From the NCBI GenBank assembly GCA_038200275.1, contig JBBPYC010000031.1, positions 19,985-83,984 on the forward strand: 64,000 nt of DNA. Direction: 5' to 3'. Numbering within the stretch: the first letter of the stretch is position 1; each line of letters opens with the position of its first letter. This stretch comes from JBBPYC01 sp038200275 (GTDB taxonomy: Bacteria; Pseudomonadota; Gammaproteobacteria; Burkholderiales; Burkholderiaceae_C). The notes under the pieces were generated by a model. That model saw only the letters and a list, made by a program, of their open reading frames with translations, did no database searches and had not been told where the DNA came from. Of the stretch, positions 55,367-63,670 are shown one piece after another. The position numbers were made by a program, and so were the translations under genes.

Positions 55367-55827
55367 GCCATCTGCTCCGCCGCACGCTGCACCGCCCGCA
55401 CGATCCGCACGTGCGTGCCACAACGGCACAGGTTGTTGGCCAGTGCATCGCGAATCTGCGCAGCGCTGGGCTTGGCCGTGTCCTTCAGCAGGCTTGCGGC
55501 CTGCATGATCATGCCGTTGATGCAGTAACCGCACTGCACCGCCTGCTCGTCGATGAACGCCTGCTGCAGGGGGTGCGGTTTGTCGGTGGTGCCCAGGCCT
55601 TCGAGCGTCACAACCTGTTTGCCCTGCACGCTCGATATGGGCGTGATGCAGGAGCGCACCGCGCGGCCGTCCAGTTGCACGGTGCAGGAGCCGCACTGGC
55701 CCAGGCCGCAGCCGAAGCGCGGGCCGTGCAGGCCCAGTTCGTTTCGGAGCGCGTAGAGCAGCGGCATGTCCGGGTCGTCGACCTGCACCGACACCGGCTT
55801 GCCATTTACGTTCATCGCGATGTTCAT
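55363..55827 (-). CDS. 2Fe-2S subunit of the molybdenum hydroxylase
   Basis: A 154-residue electron-transfer subunit of IorA/CoxS type. The plant-type cluster is CxxxxCxxC in RFGCGLGQCGSCTVQLDG with a later Cys in RSC, and the second cluster is CGYC ... CRCG in the C-terminal helical domain. It starts at ATG 55827, 23 bases after the cupin gene, and overlaps the large-subunit gene. Confidence 0.92.
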   Translation of the reverse strand: MNIAMNVNGKPVSVQVDDPDMPLLYALRNELGLHGPRFGCGLGQCGSCTVQLDGRAVRSCITPISSVQGKQVVTLEGLGTTDKPHPLQQAFIDEQAVQCGYCINGMIMQAASLLKDTAKPSAAQIRDALANNLCRCGTHVRIVRAVQRAAEQMA

Positions 55828-55850
55828 TCGTTGGTCCTGTAAGGTTGGCT

Positions 55851-56309
55851 TTATTGGGGCTTGCCCGATTCGTCGACCAGCGTGGTGCCGCTGGGTCCGA
55901 TGCCGGAGATCTGCACGATGGTTTCCTCGTCCTTCGCACCGTCGTAGTGGATCTTGTTCGGATAGTGCGTTGCGAAACTGCCGACCGCAAGCGGTGTGGT
56001 CGCCTCCTTGTCCCACTTCGGGCCGGCGCCGGTCCACCAGGTGCCCTTGAGCACCTGCACGTAGCGCTGCTCCGGGTGGAAGTGCGGCGGCGACATGACG
56101 CCCGGCGCGAACTTCACGCGCACGACGTACATGCCAGGCTTGGACGGATCGCCGTACACAACCGCCTGGCTCAGGCCCTTGGCGACCGGATGATCGGCCC
56201 ATTTGAGGTCGGCGTCGCGCACGATCGCCATCGTGGCGGGGTCGGGATCGGCAGCGGCTGCTGGCAGCGCGAGCGCGGCCAGCAGCGCGAAAGCCAGACG
56301 GGTTTTCAT
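55851..56309 (-). CDS. Periplasmic cupin-domain protein
   Basis: A 152-residue protein with a signal peptide (MKTRLAFALLAALALPAAAA) and a single cupin domain: MSPPHFHPEQRYVQVLKGTW holds the first metal-binding motif (HxH ... E), with FATHYPNKIHYDG as the second. It is the first gene of the operon with the two oxidoreductase subunits. A role in handling the substrate or sensing is possible; none is shown. Confidence 0.8.
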   Translation of the reverse strand: MKTRLAFALLAALALPAAAADPDPATMAIVRDADLKWADHPVAKGLSQAVVYGDPSKPGMYVVRVKFAPGVMSPPHFHPEQRYVQVLKGTWWTGAGPKWDKEATTPLAVGSFATHYPNKIHYDGAKDEETIVQISGIGPSGTTLVDESGKPQ

Positions 56310-56549
56310 CGATGTCTCCTGTTTTTTTAGTGGTCGTCAAGCCACTCTAGAGGGAGCCAGGTGGGCGTGTCAACGCTGCGGCGGGTCGCGACGCTGCAGC
56401 ACATAGCCACTGCGTGCAGCCAGTGGATATCGTCTTTTTGCTATTAATGGAATAGCTGATATCGCATGATGAACAAGCGCTCTCGGTCTAAAAGACAGAT
56501 GAAGGGTTTCCTGATCGACGCCCTGCGCCGCGCGAGTCCGGCGCTTAAC

Positions 56550-58556
56550 ATGGCCCGCGTTTTTCCCGAGATCGTCCTTTCGTCAGGTCGATGTCCACAT
56601 TGCAGTCGCCTTCGCGCGGCGCACCACTCCCGTTTTTTGAAAGCCCCCCCCTTGCTCCGCTGGTTCGAACGACTGTTGCACCCTTATCCGGAACCCGAAC
56701 CGGCCTTGCCACCGAGTGGCCCGCTTGCCTTCATCTGGGCCTGCACGCACGGCGCGCGGCGCCACGTATTGCTGATGATGGTGGTGACCGCGGCCATCGG
56801 CGCGTTCGAGGCGTTGCTGTTTGCGTTCCTCGGTCGTATCGTCGACTGGCTCGCCAACTTCGAGCCGGGCCAGTTCTGGGCTGAACACGGCGATGTGCTG
56901 CTTTGGCTCGCAGCAGTGTTGGCAGCCAGCGTTGTCGCAGTCGCGCTTCAGACCATCCTCAAGCACCAGACGATTGCGATCAATCTGCCGATGCGGCTGC
57001 GCTGGAACTTCCACCGGTTGATGCTCGGCCAATCGCTGAGCTTTTATCAGGACGAATTCGCGGGCCGCATCACAACCAAGGTCATGCAGACATCGCTGGC
57101 GGTGCGCAACGTGGTGCTGACGCTGGCGGATGTGCTGGTCGGCGTCGCGGTGTATTTCCTCACGATGGTGGCACTCGCCGCATCGTTCGACCTGCGGCTG
57201 ATCTGGCCGTTTGCGATCTGGCTCGCGTTGTATGCGTTGGCAGTTGCTTATTTCGTGCCGCGGCTGGCCAAGGTGGGCAAGGAGCAGGCCGATGCGCGAT
57301 CGCTGATGACCGGCCGGGTCAGCGATGCGTACACCAACATCGCCACCGTCAAGCTGTTCTCCCACACGCGTCGGGAAGCCCAATTTGCACAGTCCGCAAT
57401 GCAGGAATTCGCGGTGACGGGCTATGCGCAGATGCGGCTCGTGAGCGCGTTCGAGATCGTGAATCAGGCGCTGTCGATGGGACTGATCGCAGCCGTCGCG
57501 GGCATGTCGCTGTGGCTCTGGTCGCTTGGCGCGATCGGTGCGGGCGCTGTAGCGGCAGCCACCGCGATGGCGCTGCGGTTGAACGGCATGTCGCACTGGA
57601 TCATGTGGGAGATGACCGAGCTGTTCGAGAACCTCGGCACCGTGCAGGACGGCATCGCGACATTCACGCGGCCGCACACCGTGCTGAATGCGCCTGAGGC
57701 AAAGCCGCTCGCAACCGTTCGGGGCGAGGTACGGTTCGACCAGATCGTGTTTGGCTACGGCAACAGCACGCACGTGATCGACGACTTCTCGCTCACCGTG
57801 CGCGCGGGCGAAAAGATCGGGTTGATCGGCCGATCGGGGGCCGGCAAGTCGACGCTCGTGAACCTGTTGCTGCGGTTCTACGATCTGTCCGGCGGCCGCA
57901 TCTTGATCGACGGCCAGGACATCGCGCACGTCACGCAAGACAGCCTGCGCAGCCACATCGGCATGGTCACGCAGGACACCTCGCTGCTGCATCGCTCGGT
58001 GCGCGACAACATCCTCTACGGCCGCCCCGATGCGAGCGACGAGATGATGCACACGGCTGCTGCGCGCGCCGAAGCCGACGACTTCATCGCGCAGTTGACC
58101 GACCCGAAAGGCCGCACCGGCTACGACGCGCATGTCGGTGAGCGCGGCGTAAAGCTCTCCGGCGGCCAGCGCCAGCGCATTGCAATCGCACGCGTGATGT
58201 TGAAGGACGCGCCGATCTTGTTGCTCGATGAGGCCACCAGCGCGCTCGATTCGGAAGTGGAGGCGGCGATCCAGGCCAGCCTGAACACGCTGATGCAAGG
58301 CAAGACCGTGATCGCGATCGCGCACCGGCTGTCGACGATTGCGGCGATGGACCGGCTGGTGGTGCTGGACCAGGGCCGCATCGTTGAACAAGGCGACCAC
58401 CGCAGCTTGCTGGCGTTGGGGGGCCTTTATGCGCGGCTTTGGGCGCACCAGAGCGGCGGGTTTTTGCTGGAAGACCCGATGGATGGGAACGCGCGCTTGT
58501 CATCGGGTCGGGCCGATGCATCGGCCGCCGACGCGCTGCCGATCCCTGCGCAGTAG
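56550..58556 (+). CDS. ABC exporter, fused permease-ATPase
   Basis: A half-transporter of about 635-670 residues. Six membrane helices lie in the first 350, then an ATPase with Walker A GRSGAGKST, signature LSGGQRQRIAIARV and Walker B ILLLDEATSALD. Family homology begins at LLRWFERLLHPYP, encoded from 56652. The start is unclear: ATG 56550 is in frame, but a more natural start (ATG 56591 after AGG, giving MSTLQSPSRGAPLPFFESPP) lies in another frame and would join the body only if the C run at 56644-56651 were one base shorter. Substrate unknown. It is convergent with gpsA. Confidence 0.84.
   Translation: MARVFPEIVLSSGRCPHCSRLRAAHHSRFLKAPPLLRWFERLLHPYPEPEPALPPSGPLAFIWACTHGARRHVLLMMVVTAAIGAFEALLFAFLGRIVDWLANFEPGQFWAEHGDVLLWLAAVLAASVVAVALQTILKHQTIAINLPMRLRWNFHRLMLGQSLSFYQDEFAGRITTKVMQTSLAVRNVVLTLADVLVGVAVYFLTMVALAASFDLRLIWPFAIWLALYALAVAYFVPRLAKVGKEQADARSLMTGRVSDAYTNIATVKLFSHTRREAQFAQSAMQEFAVTGYAQMRLVSAFEIVNQALSMGLIAAVAGMSLWLWSLGAIGAGAVAAATAMALRLNGMSHWIMWEMTELFENLGTVQDGIATFTRPHTVLNAPEAKPLATVRGEVRFDQIVFGYGNSTHVIDDFSLTVRAGEKIGLIGRSGAGKSTLVNLLLRFYDLSGGRILIDGQDIAHVTQDSLRSHIGMVTQDTSLLHRSVRDNILYGRPDASDEMMHTAAARAEADDFIAQLTDPKGRTGYDAHVGERGVKLSGGQRQRIAIARVMLKDAPILLLDEATSALDSEVEAAIQASLNTLMQGKTVIAIAHRLSTIAAMDRLVVLDQGRIVEQGDHRSLLALGGLYARLWAHQSGGFLLEDPMDGNARLSSGRADASAADALPIPAQ
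56644..56651 (+). repeat. Homopolymeric run of eight C at the 5' end of the ABC exporter gene
   Basis: GAAAG, eight C, then TTGCTC. With seven C, the frame from ATG 56591 would continue into LLRWFERLLHPYP; with eight it does not. Slipped-strand variation or a sequencing indel are both possible. Confidence 0.7.
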
Positions 58557-58632
58557 CGGGCGCAGAACGGACGACAGCAGCGGGCAACAGCTGCTGCTGC
58601 AGAAATGCCGGCTGCCCGATTGGCCGAGCCGT

Positions 58633-59688
58633 TCAGCCTGGCTCGTGGGCCGGCTGGCGTGTCATCAGCTGCCGCACCGCTTCTGCCGGCGTGACCGCGC
58701 CATCCAGCAGCGCCACTACGCAAGCGGTGATCGGCAGTTCGATACCCAGCGCCTGCGCTCGCTGCAGCACGGTATGCGCGGTGCCAACGCCTTCCGCCAC
58801 ATGGCCAAGTGAGGCAAGCACTTCGGGCAGTTGTCGACCCTGTGCCAACAGCAGACCAACCTTGCGGTTGCGGCTCAGATCACCCGTGGCGGTCAGCACC
58901 AGATCGCCCAGTCCGGAAAGACCCATGAACGTTTCCGGTCGGGCACCAAGTGCGACGCCGAGGCGGGTCATCTCGGCCAGCCCGCGCGTGATCAGCGCAG
59001 CACGTGCGTTCAGCCCGAGCTGCAGCCCGTCGCACAAGCCGGTGGCAATCGCCAATACGTTTTTCACCGCGCCGCCGAGTTCGACGCCGACCAGATCGTC
59101 GTTTGCATAGACACGCAGGTTGGGCCCATGCAGCGCTTGCTGCAACGCAGTGCAAACCGAGGGATGGGTGCTTGCAGCGACCAACGCGGTGGGCTGGCCC
59201 GCCGCGACTTCTTGCGCAAAACTCGGGCCGCTCAGCGCACCCGCCTGCAGGCGCGGGGCGACTTGTGCGCAGATCTCATGGGGCAGCAGCCCGACGCCGT
59301 GCGCATCAGCAGCGAGCCTCGATGGCTCGAAGCCCTTGCAGACCCAGGCGACCGGCTGCTGAACGGCCGCCAACCGCTGCAGTTGGGCGCGCAGGCCACC
59401 AACTGGGGTGGCAAGCACAACCAGATCGTGTTGGGCAGCGAGTTGCGGCAGTCGTTCGACCGGCGTGGCATCGATCTCAATCGCTGCGGACAACGACACC
59501 CCAGGCAGATAGCGCACGTTTTGGCGCTGCTCGCGCATCGCATCGGCTTGAACCACATCACGCGCCCAGAGCGTCACCGCGCGCGGTGACCGTGCACCCC
59601 CTGCCGTCTGATCAGACACTGAGCGTTGCGCGGCACTGACGGCCAACGCGGTGCCCCAGGCACCGGCGCCGATAACAAGGACTTTCAT
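58633..59688 (-). CDS. gpsA: Glycerol-3-phosphate dehydrogenase [NAD(P)+]
   Basis: Makes sn-glycerol-3-phosphate for phospholipid synthesis. 351 residues from ATG 59688 (four codons more if 59700 is used). Segments: VLVIGAGAWGTALAV (dinucleotide fold), KGFEPSR, LSGPSFAQEVAAGQPTA, the active-site GGAVKNVLAIATG and GLSGLGDLVLTATGDLSRN. A 20-residue insert after helix 1 (SVSDQTAGGARSPRA) is unusual but harmless-looking. It ends the rhodanese-grxC-secB-gpsA run. Confidence 0.95.
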   Translation of the reverse strand: MKVLVIGAGAWGTALAVSAAQRSVSDQTAGGARSPRAVTLWARDVVQADAMREQRQNVRYLPGVSLSAAIEIDATPVERLPQLAAQHDLVVLATPVGGLRAQLQRLAAVQQPVAWVCKGFEPSRLAADAHGVGLLPHEICAQVAPRLQAGALSGPSFAQEVAAGQPTALVAASTHPSVCTALQQALHGPNLRVYANDDLVGVELGGAVKNVLAIATGLCDGLQLGLNARAALITRGLAEMTRLGVALGARPETFMGLSGLGDLVLTATGDLSRNRKVGLLLAQGRQLPEVLASLGHVAEGVGTAHTVLQRAQALGIELPITACVVALLDGAVTPAEAVRQLMTRQPAHEPG

Positions 59689-59791
59689 CGGCGTGCCCAT
59701 GACAGGAGCGTCTTGCTCAAGCGCTCAAGCAACGCGTCTGCCGGCCCAACGGCGCTTTCACGCCCTCATGCGCAGAGCGCGCCGAGTCGTG

Positions 59792-60307
59792 TTATTGCGT
59801 AACGATCCGGGGCGCTTCATCGCCGCCACCGGCTTGCGCCTGAGCTTGCGCTTTCTGCTGCTCGAACATCGCCTGAAAATTGATCTCAGCCAGATGCACC
59901 GGCGGAAAGCCACCCCGCGTGATGATGTCGGACACGTTGCCGCGCAGATATGGGTAGACGATGCTCGGGCAAGCGATGCCCATAACCTGGTCCATCTGCT
60001 CCTGCGGCAGATTGCGGATCTCGAAAATGCCAGCCTGCTTGGCTTCCACCAAAAACACGGTTTTGTCACCGATTTTTGTGGTGATGGTGGCGGTCACGGC
60101 CACCTCGTAAATGCCATCGGCGGCCACGCCGGCTTCCACGCCGAGCTGGATGTCGACGGTCGGCTGCGCGGTCTCGAGCAGGATCGCAGGCGAATTCGGT
60201 TGCTCAAGCGACGCTTCCTTCAGGTAGACGCGCTGGATCTGAAACACCGGCGCGCTGCTGGCGTCGCTGTTTGAGGTGCCGTTGTTGTTGATGTCTTCGG
60301 TAGCCAT
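59792..60307 (-). CDS. secB: Protein-export chaperone SecB
   Basis: A 171-residue tetrameric chaperone that holds preproteins for SecA. Segments: FQIQRVYLKEASLEQPNSP, VFLVEAKQAGIFEI, GIACPSIVYPYLRGNVSDII and TRGGFPPVHLAEINFQAMF. The C-terminal tail is Gln/Ala/Gly-rich. It lies between grxC and gpsA on the same strand, as in other Burkholderiales. Confidence 0.97.
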   Translation of the reverse strand: MATEDINNNGTSNSDASSAPVFQIQRVYLKEASLEQPNSPAILLETAQPTVDIQLGVEAGVAADGIYEVAVTATITTKIGDKTVFLVEAKQAGIFEIRNLPQEQMDQVMGIACPSIVYPYLRGNVSDIITRGGFPPVHLAEINFQAMFEQQKAQAQAQAGGGDEAPRIVTQ

Positions 60308-60384
60308 TTATTCGAACAAGCTTTCTGTCGGCGAACTCAGCGCCGGCAATTGAGGTGAGTGAGAAAAACCAGCGGCAGTCGCCT

Positions 60385-60660
60385 TCAGGATCGGCCAGCT
60401 GATGTGCCTTGCAGCAGCGGCGTCAAGCCACCTTTTTGCGCCAGCGCCATCAGGTCGTCGCAGCCGCCCACGTGGGTCTGACCGATGAATATCTGTGGCA
60501 CGGTACGGCGGCCGCTGCGCTCGATCATGCGTTGCTTTTGCTCTGGCACGTCGTCGACTCGAATCTCATCGAGCTCGATCACGCCAGCAGACTTGAGAAT
60601 CGCCAGGGCTCGGTGGCAGTACGGGCATGTGCCGGTGGTGTAGATGGTTACAGGTTGCAT
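60385..60660 (-). CDS. grxC: Glutaredoxin 3
   Basis: A 91-residue monocluster-free, dithiol glutaredoxin with the active site CPYC (TTGTCPYCHRAL), the cis-Pro segment RRTVPQIFIG and HVGGCDDLMAL. It reduces disulfides with glutathione. ATG 60660 lies 10 bases after the rhodanese gene. Confidence 0.95.
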   Translation of the reverse strand: MQPVTIYTTGTCPYCHRALAILKSAGVIELDEIRVDDVPEQKQRMIERSGRRTVPQIFIGQTHVGGCDDLMALAQKGGLTPLLQGTSAGRS

Positions 60661-60670
60661 AAAGGTGGCT

Positions 60671-61081
60671 TCAGGCCGCGGTTTCCACCGGCAGATTCGC
60701 TTCGCGCCACGCTTTGAGGCCACCGGACAGCGTCTGTGGCTGCTGGTACCCAAGCTTCTTCGCGGTGGCCAATGCACGATTGGCGCGTACGCCGTTCGAG
60801 CACAGCAAAATCAGCGGCACCCCTTTGTTCTTGACAATCGTCTGCAGCCGCGCTTCCAAGTCGGCGAGCGGCACGTTCTTCGCGCCGCGCGCATGCGCTT
60901 TCGCATATTCGTCGGCGTCGCTGACGTCGACCAGCACGCCTTTTTCGCGGTTGATCAATTGCACAGCGTCGGTCACCGACAGGGAACCGCCACGTAAGCC
61001 CTGGATCATCGGCCACAGCAGCATGCCGCCCGAGGCCAGCGCGACCAGGATCACCAACCAGTTGTTCACTAAAAAGTTCAA
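60671..61081 (-). CDS. Membrane-anchored rhodanese-domain protein
   Basis: A 136-residue protein with one N-terminal membrane helix (NNWLVILVALASGGMLLWP) and a single rhodanese domain with the active-site Cys in LILLCSNGVRANRALATA. It probably transfers sulfur or reads redox state; a partner is not known. TTG at 61081 is chosen because AAGGAA stands a suitable distance upstream; a GTG seven codons earlier is the alternative. It is the first gene of the operon with grxC, secB and gpsA. Confidence 0.87.
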   Translation of the reverse strand: MNFLVNNWLVILVALASGGMLLWPMIQGLRGGSLSVTDAVQLINREKGVLVDVSDADEYAKAHARGAKNVPLADLEARLQTIVKNKGVPLILLCSNGVRANRALATAKKLGYQQPQTLSGGLKAWREANLPVETAA

Positions 61082-61111
61082 GGGGCGCGTTCCTTCGGGC
61101 ACAAAGGTGCA

Positions 61112-61121
61112 ATTCTAGAAT
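61112..61121. promoter_or_regulatory. Symmetric -10-like element between rhodanese and gpmA genes
   Basis: ATTCTAGAAT reads TAGAAT on both strands (61116-61121 plus, 61112-61117 minus), 5/6 to the sigma-70 -10 box. It lies 31 bases from the rhodanese start and 98 from gpmA. The -35 candidates are weak on both sides, so divergent use is only suggested. Confidence 0.4.
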
Positions 61122-61218
61122 GAGTGCCGTTTTGTCCGGTTTTGCCCCGACACAGCGTTTAACTTCAACCCCCATCATCGGCGGCCGCTGACCAACGGAC
61201 GCCCAGGAGTCCGATCCG

Positions 61219-61962
61219 ATGCACAAGCTGGTGATGATCCGCCACGGCGAATCAACCTGGAACCGTGATAACCGCTTTACCGGCTGGACCGACGTGCCGC
61301 TGACCGAAACCGGTGTCGAGCAGGCCCGCACCGCGGGTCGACTGCTGAAAAGCCTGGGCGCAGAGTTCGATATCGCCCACACCAGCGTGCTCCAGCGCGC
61401 GACGCACACGCTCTGGCACTGCCTCGATGAGTTGGAGCGTACCTGGCTGCCGGTGCAGCACAGCTGGCGCCTGAACGAGCGCCATTACGGTGCGCTGCAA
61501 GGTCTGAACAAGGCCGAGACCGCACGCAAGTATGGCGATGAGCAGGTGCTGGTATGGCGCCGCAGCTACGACACACCGCCCCCTGCGCTTGAGCCTGACG
61601 ACGCACGCAGCGAGCGCAACGATCTGCGTTACGCGCAACTTGAGCCGGGCCAGGTGCCACTGACCGAATGCCTGAAGGACACGGTCGAGCGCGTGCTGCC
61701 GCTCTGGAACGAGACATTGGCACCGGCGCTTCGCCGCGGCCAGCGGTTGTTGATGGTTGCGCATGGCAACTCGATGCGCGCACTTGTCAAGCACCTGGAC
61801 GGCATTTCGGATGCCGACATCGTCGGGCTGAACATTCCCAACGGGGTGCCGCTGGTGTATGAACTCGACGCCGATTTACGCCCGATTCGTCATTACTACC
61901 ACGGCGACGGTGAATCGATTGAAGCCGCCGCGCAGGCCATGGTGAAGCAATCGCAAGGTTGA
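61219..61962 (+). CDS. gpmA: 2,3-bisphosphoglycerate-dependent phosphoglycerate mutase
   Basis: Interconverts 3- and 2-phosphoglycerate in glycolysis. 247 residues with the phosphohistidine motif IRHGESTWN (His9), NRFTGWTDVPLTETG, NERHYGALQGLNKAET and the second catalytic His in MVAHGNSMRALVKHLDG. AGGAG at 61205-61209 precedes the ATG. Confidence 0.97.
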   Translation: MHKLVMIRHGESTWNRDNRFTGWTDVPLTETGVEQARTAGRLLKSLGAEFDIAHTSVLQRATHTLWHCLDELERTWLPVQHSWRLNERHYGALQGLNKAETARKYGDEQVLVWRRSYDTPPPALEPDDARSERNDLRYAQLEPGQVPLTECLKDTVERVLPLWNETLAPALRRGQRLLMVAHGNSMRALVKHLDGISDADIVGLNIPNGVPLVYELDADLRPIRHYYHGDGESIEAAAQAMVKQSQG

Positions 61963-62053
61963 GCAGCCCGCGCTTTTGTGCGCAGAAGTTGGCGTCTTTG
62001 TCAGTTGCGTCACGCCGATTCACCCACGCATTCGCGGTGTTCGGGAACCATAG

Positions 62054-62081
62054 GCGACACAGCGTTTCCAAGGTGTATATT
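62054..62081 (+). promoter_or_regulatory. Probable promoter of the S41 peptidase gene
   Basis: GCGACA (62054-62059), 16 bases, then TATATT (62076-62081). This would give a leader of about 55 bases before the ATG at 62141. Confidence 0.5.
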
Positions 62082-62140
62082 GTTCGCGGCGCGGCGCCGT
62101 GTATGTTCCCAATGGATGGGCGCGCAAATAAGGGTCGACG

Positions 62141-63577
62141 ATGGGGTACAAAATCAAGGCGGCCGGCTGGATCTCAGTCGGCCTAGTAACCGGTGCACTG
62201 ACCACGGTGTCGCTGCAGACGGTGGCGCGCGGCGTATTCACGCCGTTGCCGCTGGAAGAATTGCAGCAGATGTCGGCCGTTTTCGGCATGATCAAAAGCG
62301 ATTATGTGGAGCCGGTCGACGAGAAAAAGATGATCACCGATGCGATCTCCGGCATGGTCGCCGGGCTCGATCCACATTCGCAGTATTTCGACAAGAAGTC
62401 GTTTCGTGAGTTCCGTGAGGGCACGAGCGGCCGATTCGTCGGCGTCGGCATTGAGATTTCGCAGGAAGACGGCCTGATCAAAGTGGTTTCGCCGATCGAA
62501 GGCTCGCCTGCGTTCCGCGCCGGCCTGAAGCCGAACGATCTGATTACACGCATCGACGACACCGCCGTCAAAGGCTTGACGTTGAGTGAAGCGGTCAAGC
62601 GCATGCGTGGCCAGCCGAACACCAAGGTGAACCTGACGATCTTCCGCAAGGAGGAGAGTCGCACCTTTCCTGTGACGATCGTGCGCGAGGAAATCCGCAC
62701 CCAATCGGTGCGCGGCAAAGTCATCGAGCCAGGTTATGCGTGGATTCGGCTGACTCAGTTCCAGGACCGCACGGTGGACGATTTCGTGCGCAAGATTGAA
62801 CAGATCTACAAGGAGCAGCCCAAATTGAAGGGTCTGGTCCTCGATCTGCGCAACGACCCGGGCGGCCTGCTCGATTCGGCGGTTGCGGTGTCGGCTGCAT
62901 TCCTGCCTGAGGACGCCGTGGTTGTCACGACCAACGGCCAGTTGGCAGAAAGCAAATCGGTATTCAAGGCGGCGCCGGAGTTCTATCTGCGTCGCCCTGG
63001 CTCCGATCCGCTGCGCGGCCTGCCGGCTGCGTTGAAGGACGTGCCGCTGATCGTGCTGGTCAATGAGGGCTCGGCGTCCGCTAGCGAAATTGTCGCTGGC
63101 GCGCTGCAGGATCACCGGCGTGCAACCATCATGGGCAGCCAGACGTTTGGCAAAGGCTCGGTGCAGACGGTGCGTCCGCTTGGCCCGGACACAGGCCTCA
63201 AGCTGACCACCGCGCGCTACTATACGCCAAGCGGCCGGTCGATCCAGGCCAAAGGCATTGTGCCGGACGTGATGATCGACGACACTGCCGAAGGCAGCCC
63301 GTTTGCAGCATTGCGGATGCGTGAAGCAGACCTTGAGAAACACTTGTTGAGCGGCCAAGGACCTGAAGTGGTTGACCCAGCGCGCGAGAAATCGCGTGAG
63401 GAGGCACGCAAGCGGCTTGAGGAAGAAGCGCGCAAGCCGATTGCCGAGCGCAAGGTGCCGGAGTTTGGCTCTGATACCGATTTCCAGTTGGCTCAGGCGA
63501 TCAACCAACTCAAGGGCCGCCCGGTGCTCGTCAGCAAGACGATGATCGAGCGCAAGGAAGAGAAGAAAGAAAACTGA
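62141..63577 (+). CDS. S41 family carboxy-terminal processing peptidase
   Basis: A 478-residue periplasmic serine protease of the CtpA type. A signal or anchor helix (about 7-30) is followed by an N-terminal helical part, a PDZ domain (FVGVGIEISQEDGLIKVVSP with GSPAFRAGLKPNDLITRI) and the S41 core with LVLDLRNDPGGLL, the catalytic Ser in NEGSASASEIVAG and the Lys in QTFGKGSVQT. A charged C-terminal tail (Lys/Glu-rich) follows. gpmA-ctpA-moeB is a familiar order in Burkholderiales. Confidence 0.93.
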   Translation: MGYKIKAAGWISVGLVTGALTTVSLQTVARGVFTPLPLEELQQMSAVFGMIKSDYVEPVDEKKMITDAISGMVAGLDPHSQYFDKKSFREFREGTSGRFVGVGIEISQEDGLIKVVSPIEGSPAFRAGLKPNDLITRIDDTAVKGLTLSEAVKRMRGQPNTKVNLTIFRKEESRTFPVTIVREEIRTQSVRGKVIEPGYAWIRLTQFQDRTVDDFVRKIEQIYKEQPKLKGLVLDLRNDPGGLLDSAVAVSAAFLPEDAVVVTTNGQLAESKSVFKAAPEFYLRRPGSDPLRGLPAALKDVPLIVLVNEGSASASEIVAGALQDHRRATIMGSQTFGKGSVQTVRPLGPDTGLKLTTARYYTPSGRSIQAKGIVPDVMIDDTAEGSPFAALRMREADLEKHLLSGQGPEVVDPAREKSREEARKRLEEEARKPIAERKVPEFGSDTDFQLAQAINQLKGRPVLVSKTMIERKEEKKEN

Positions 63578-63601
63578 GAACGGCGCTCTCTCTGAGCAGC
63601 G

Positions 63602-63640
63602 ACGGCCGTGGCACCCAGGGCGCCACGGCCGTTTTGTTTT
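63602..63640 (+). terminator. Intrinsic terminator after the S41 peptidase gene
   Basis: ACGGCCGTGGC (63602-63612) pairs perfectly with GCCACGGCCGT (63622-63632) around a nine-base loop, followed by TTTTGTTTT. It separates the peptidase transcript from the MoeB/ThiF gene. Confidence 0.9.
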
Positions 63641-63670
63641 GTGCGGCACTTAAAGCACTTTTGAATCACC

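Noticed and set aside
53417..55528. 700-codon open frame antisense to the molybdenum hydroxylase large subunit
   Set aside because: Composition is that of a shadow frame (His/Arg/Gln-rich), while the minus strand encodes a complete enzyme.
56583..58448. 620-codon open frame antisense to the ABC exporter
   Set aside because: No motifs; the plus strand carries intact Walker and signature motifs.
62183..63649. Almost 490-codon open frame antisense to the S41 peptidase gene
   Set aside because: Shadow composition, and it runs through the clear terminator at 63602-63640.
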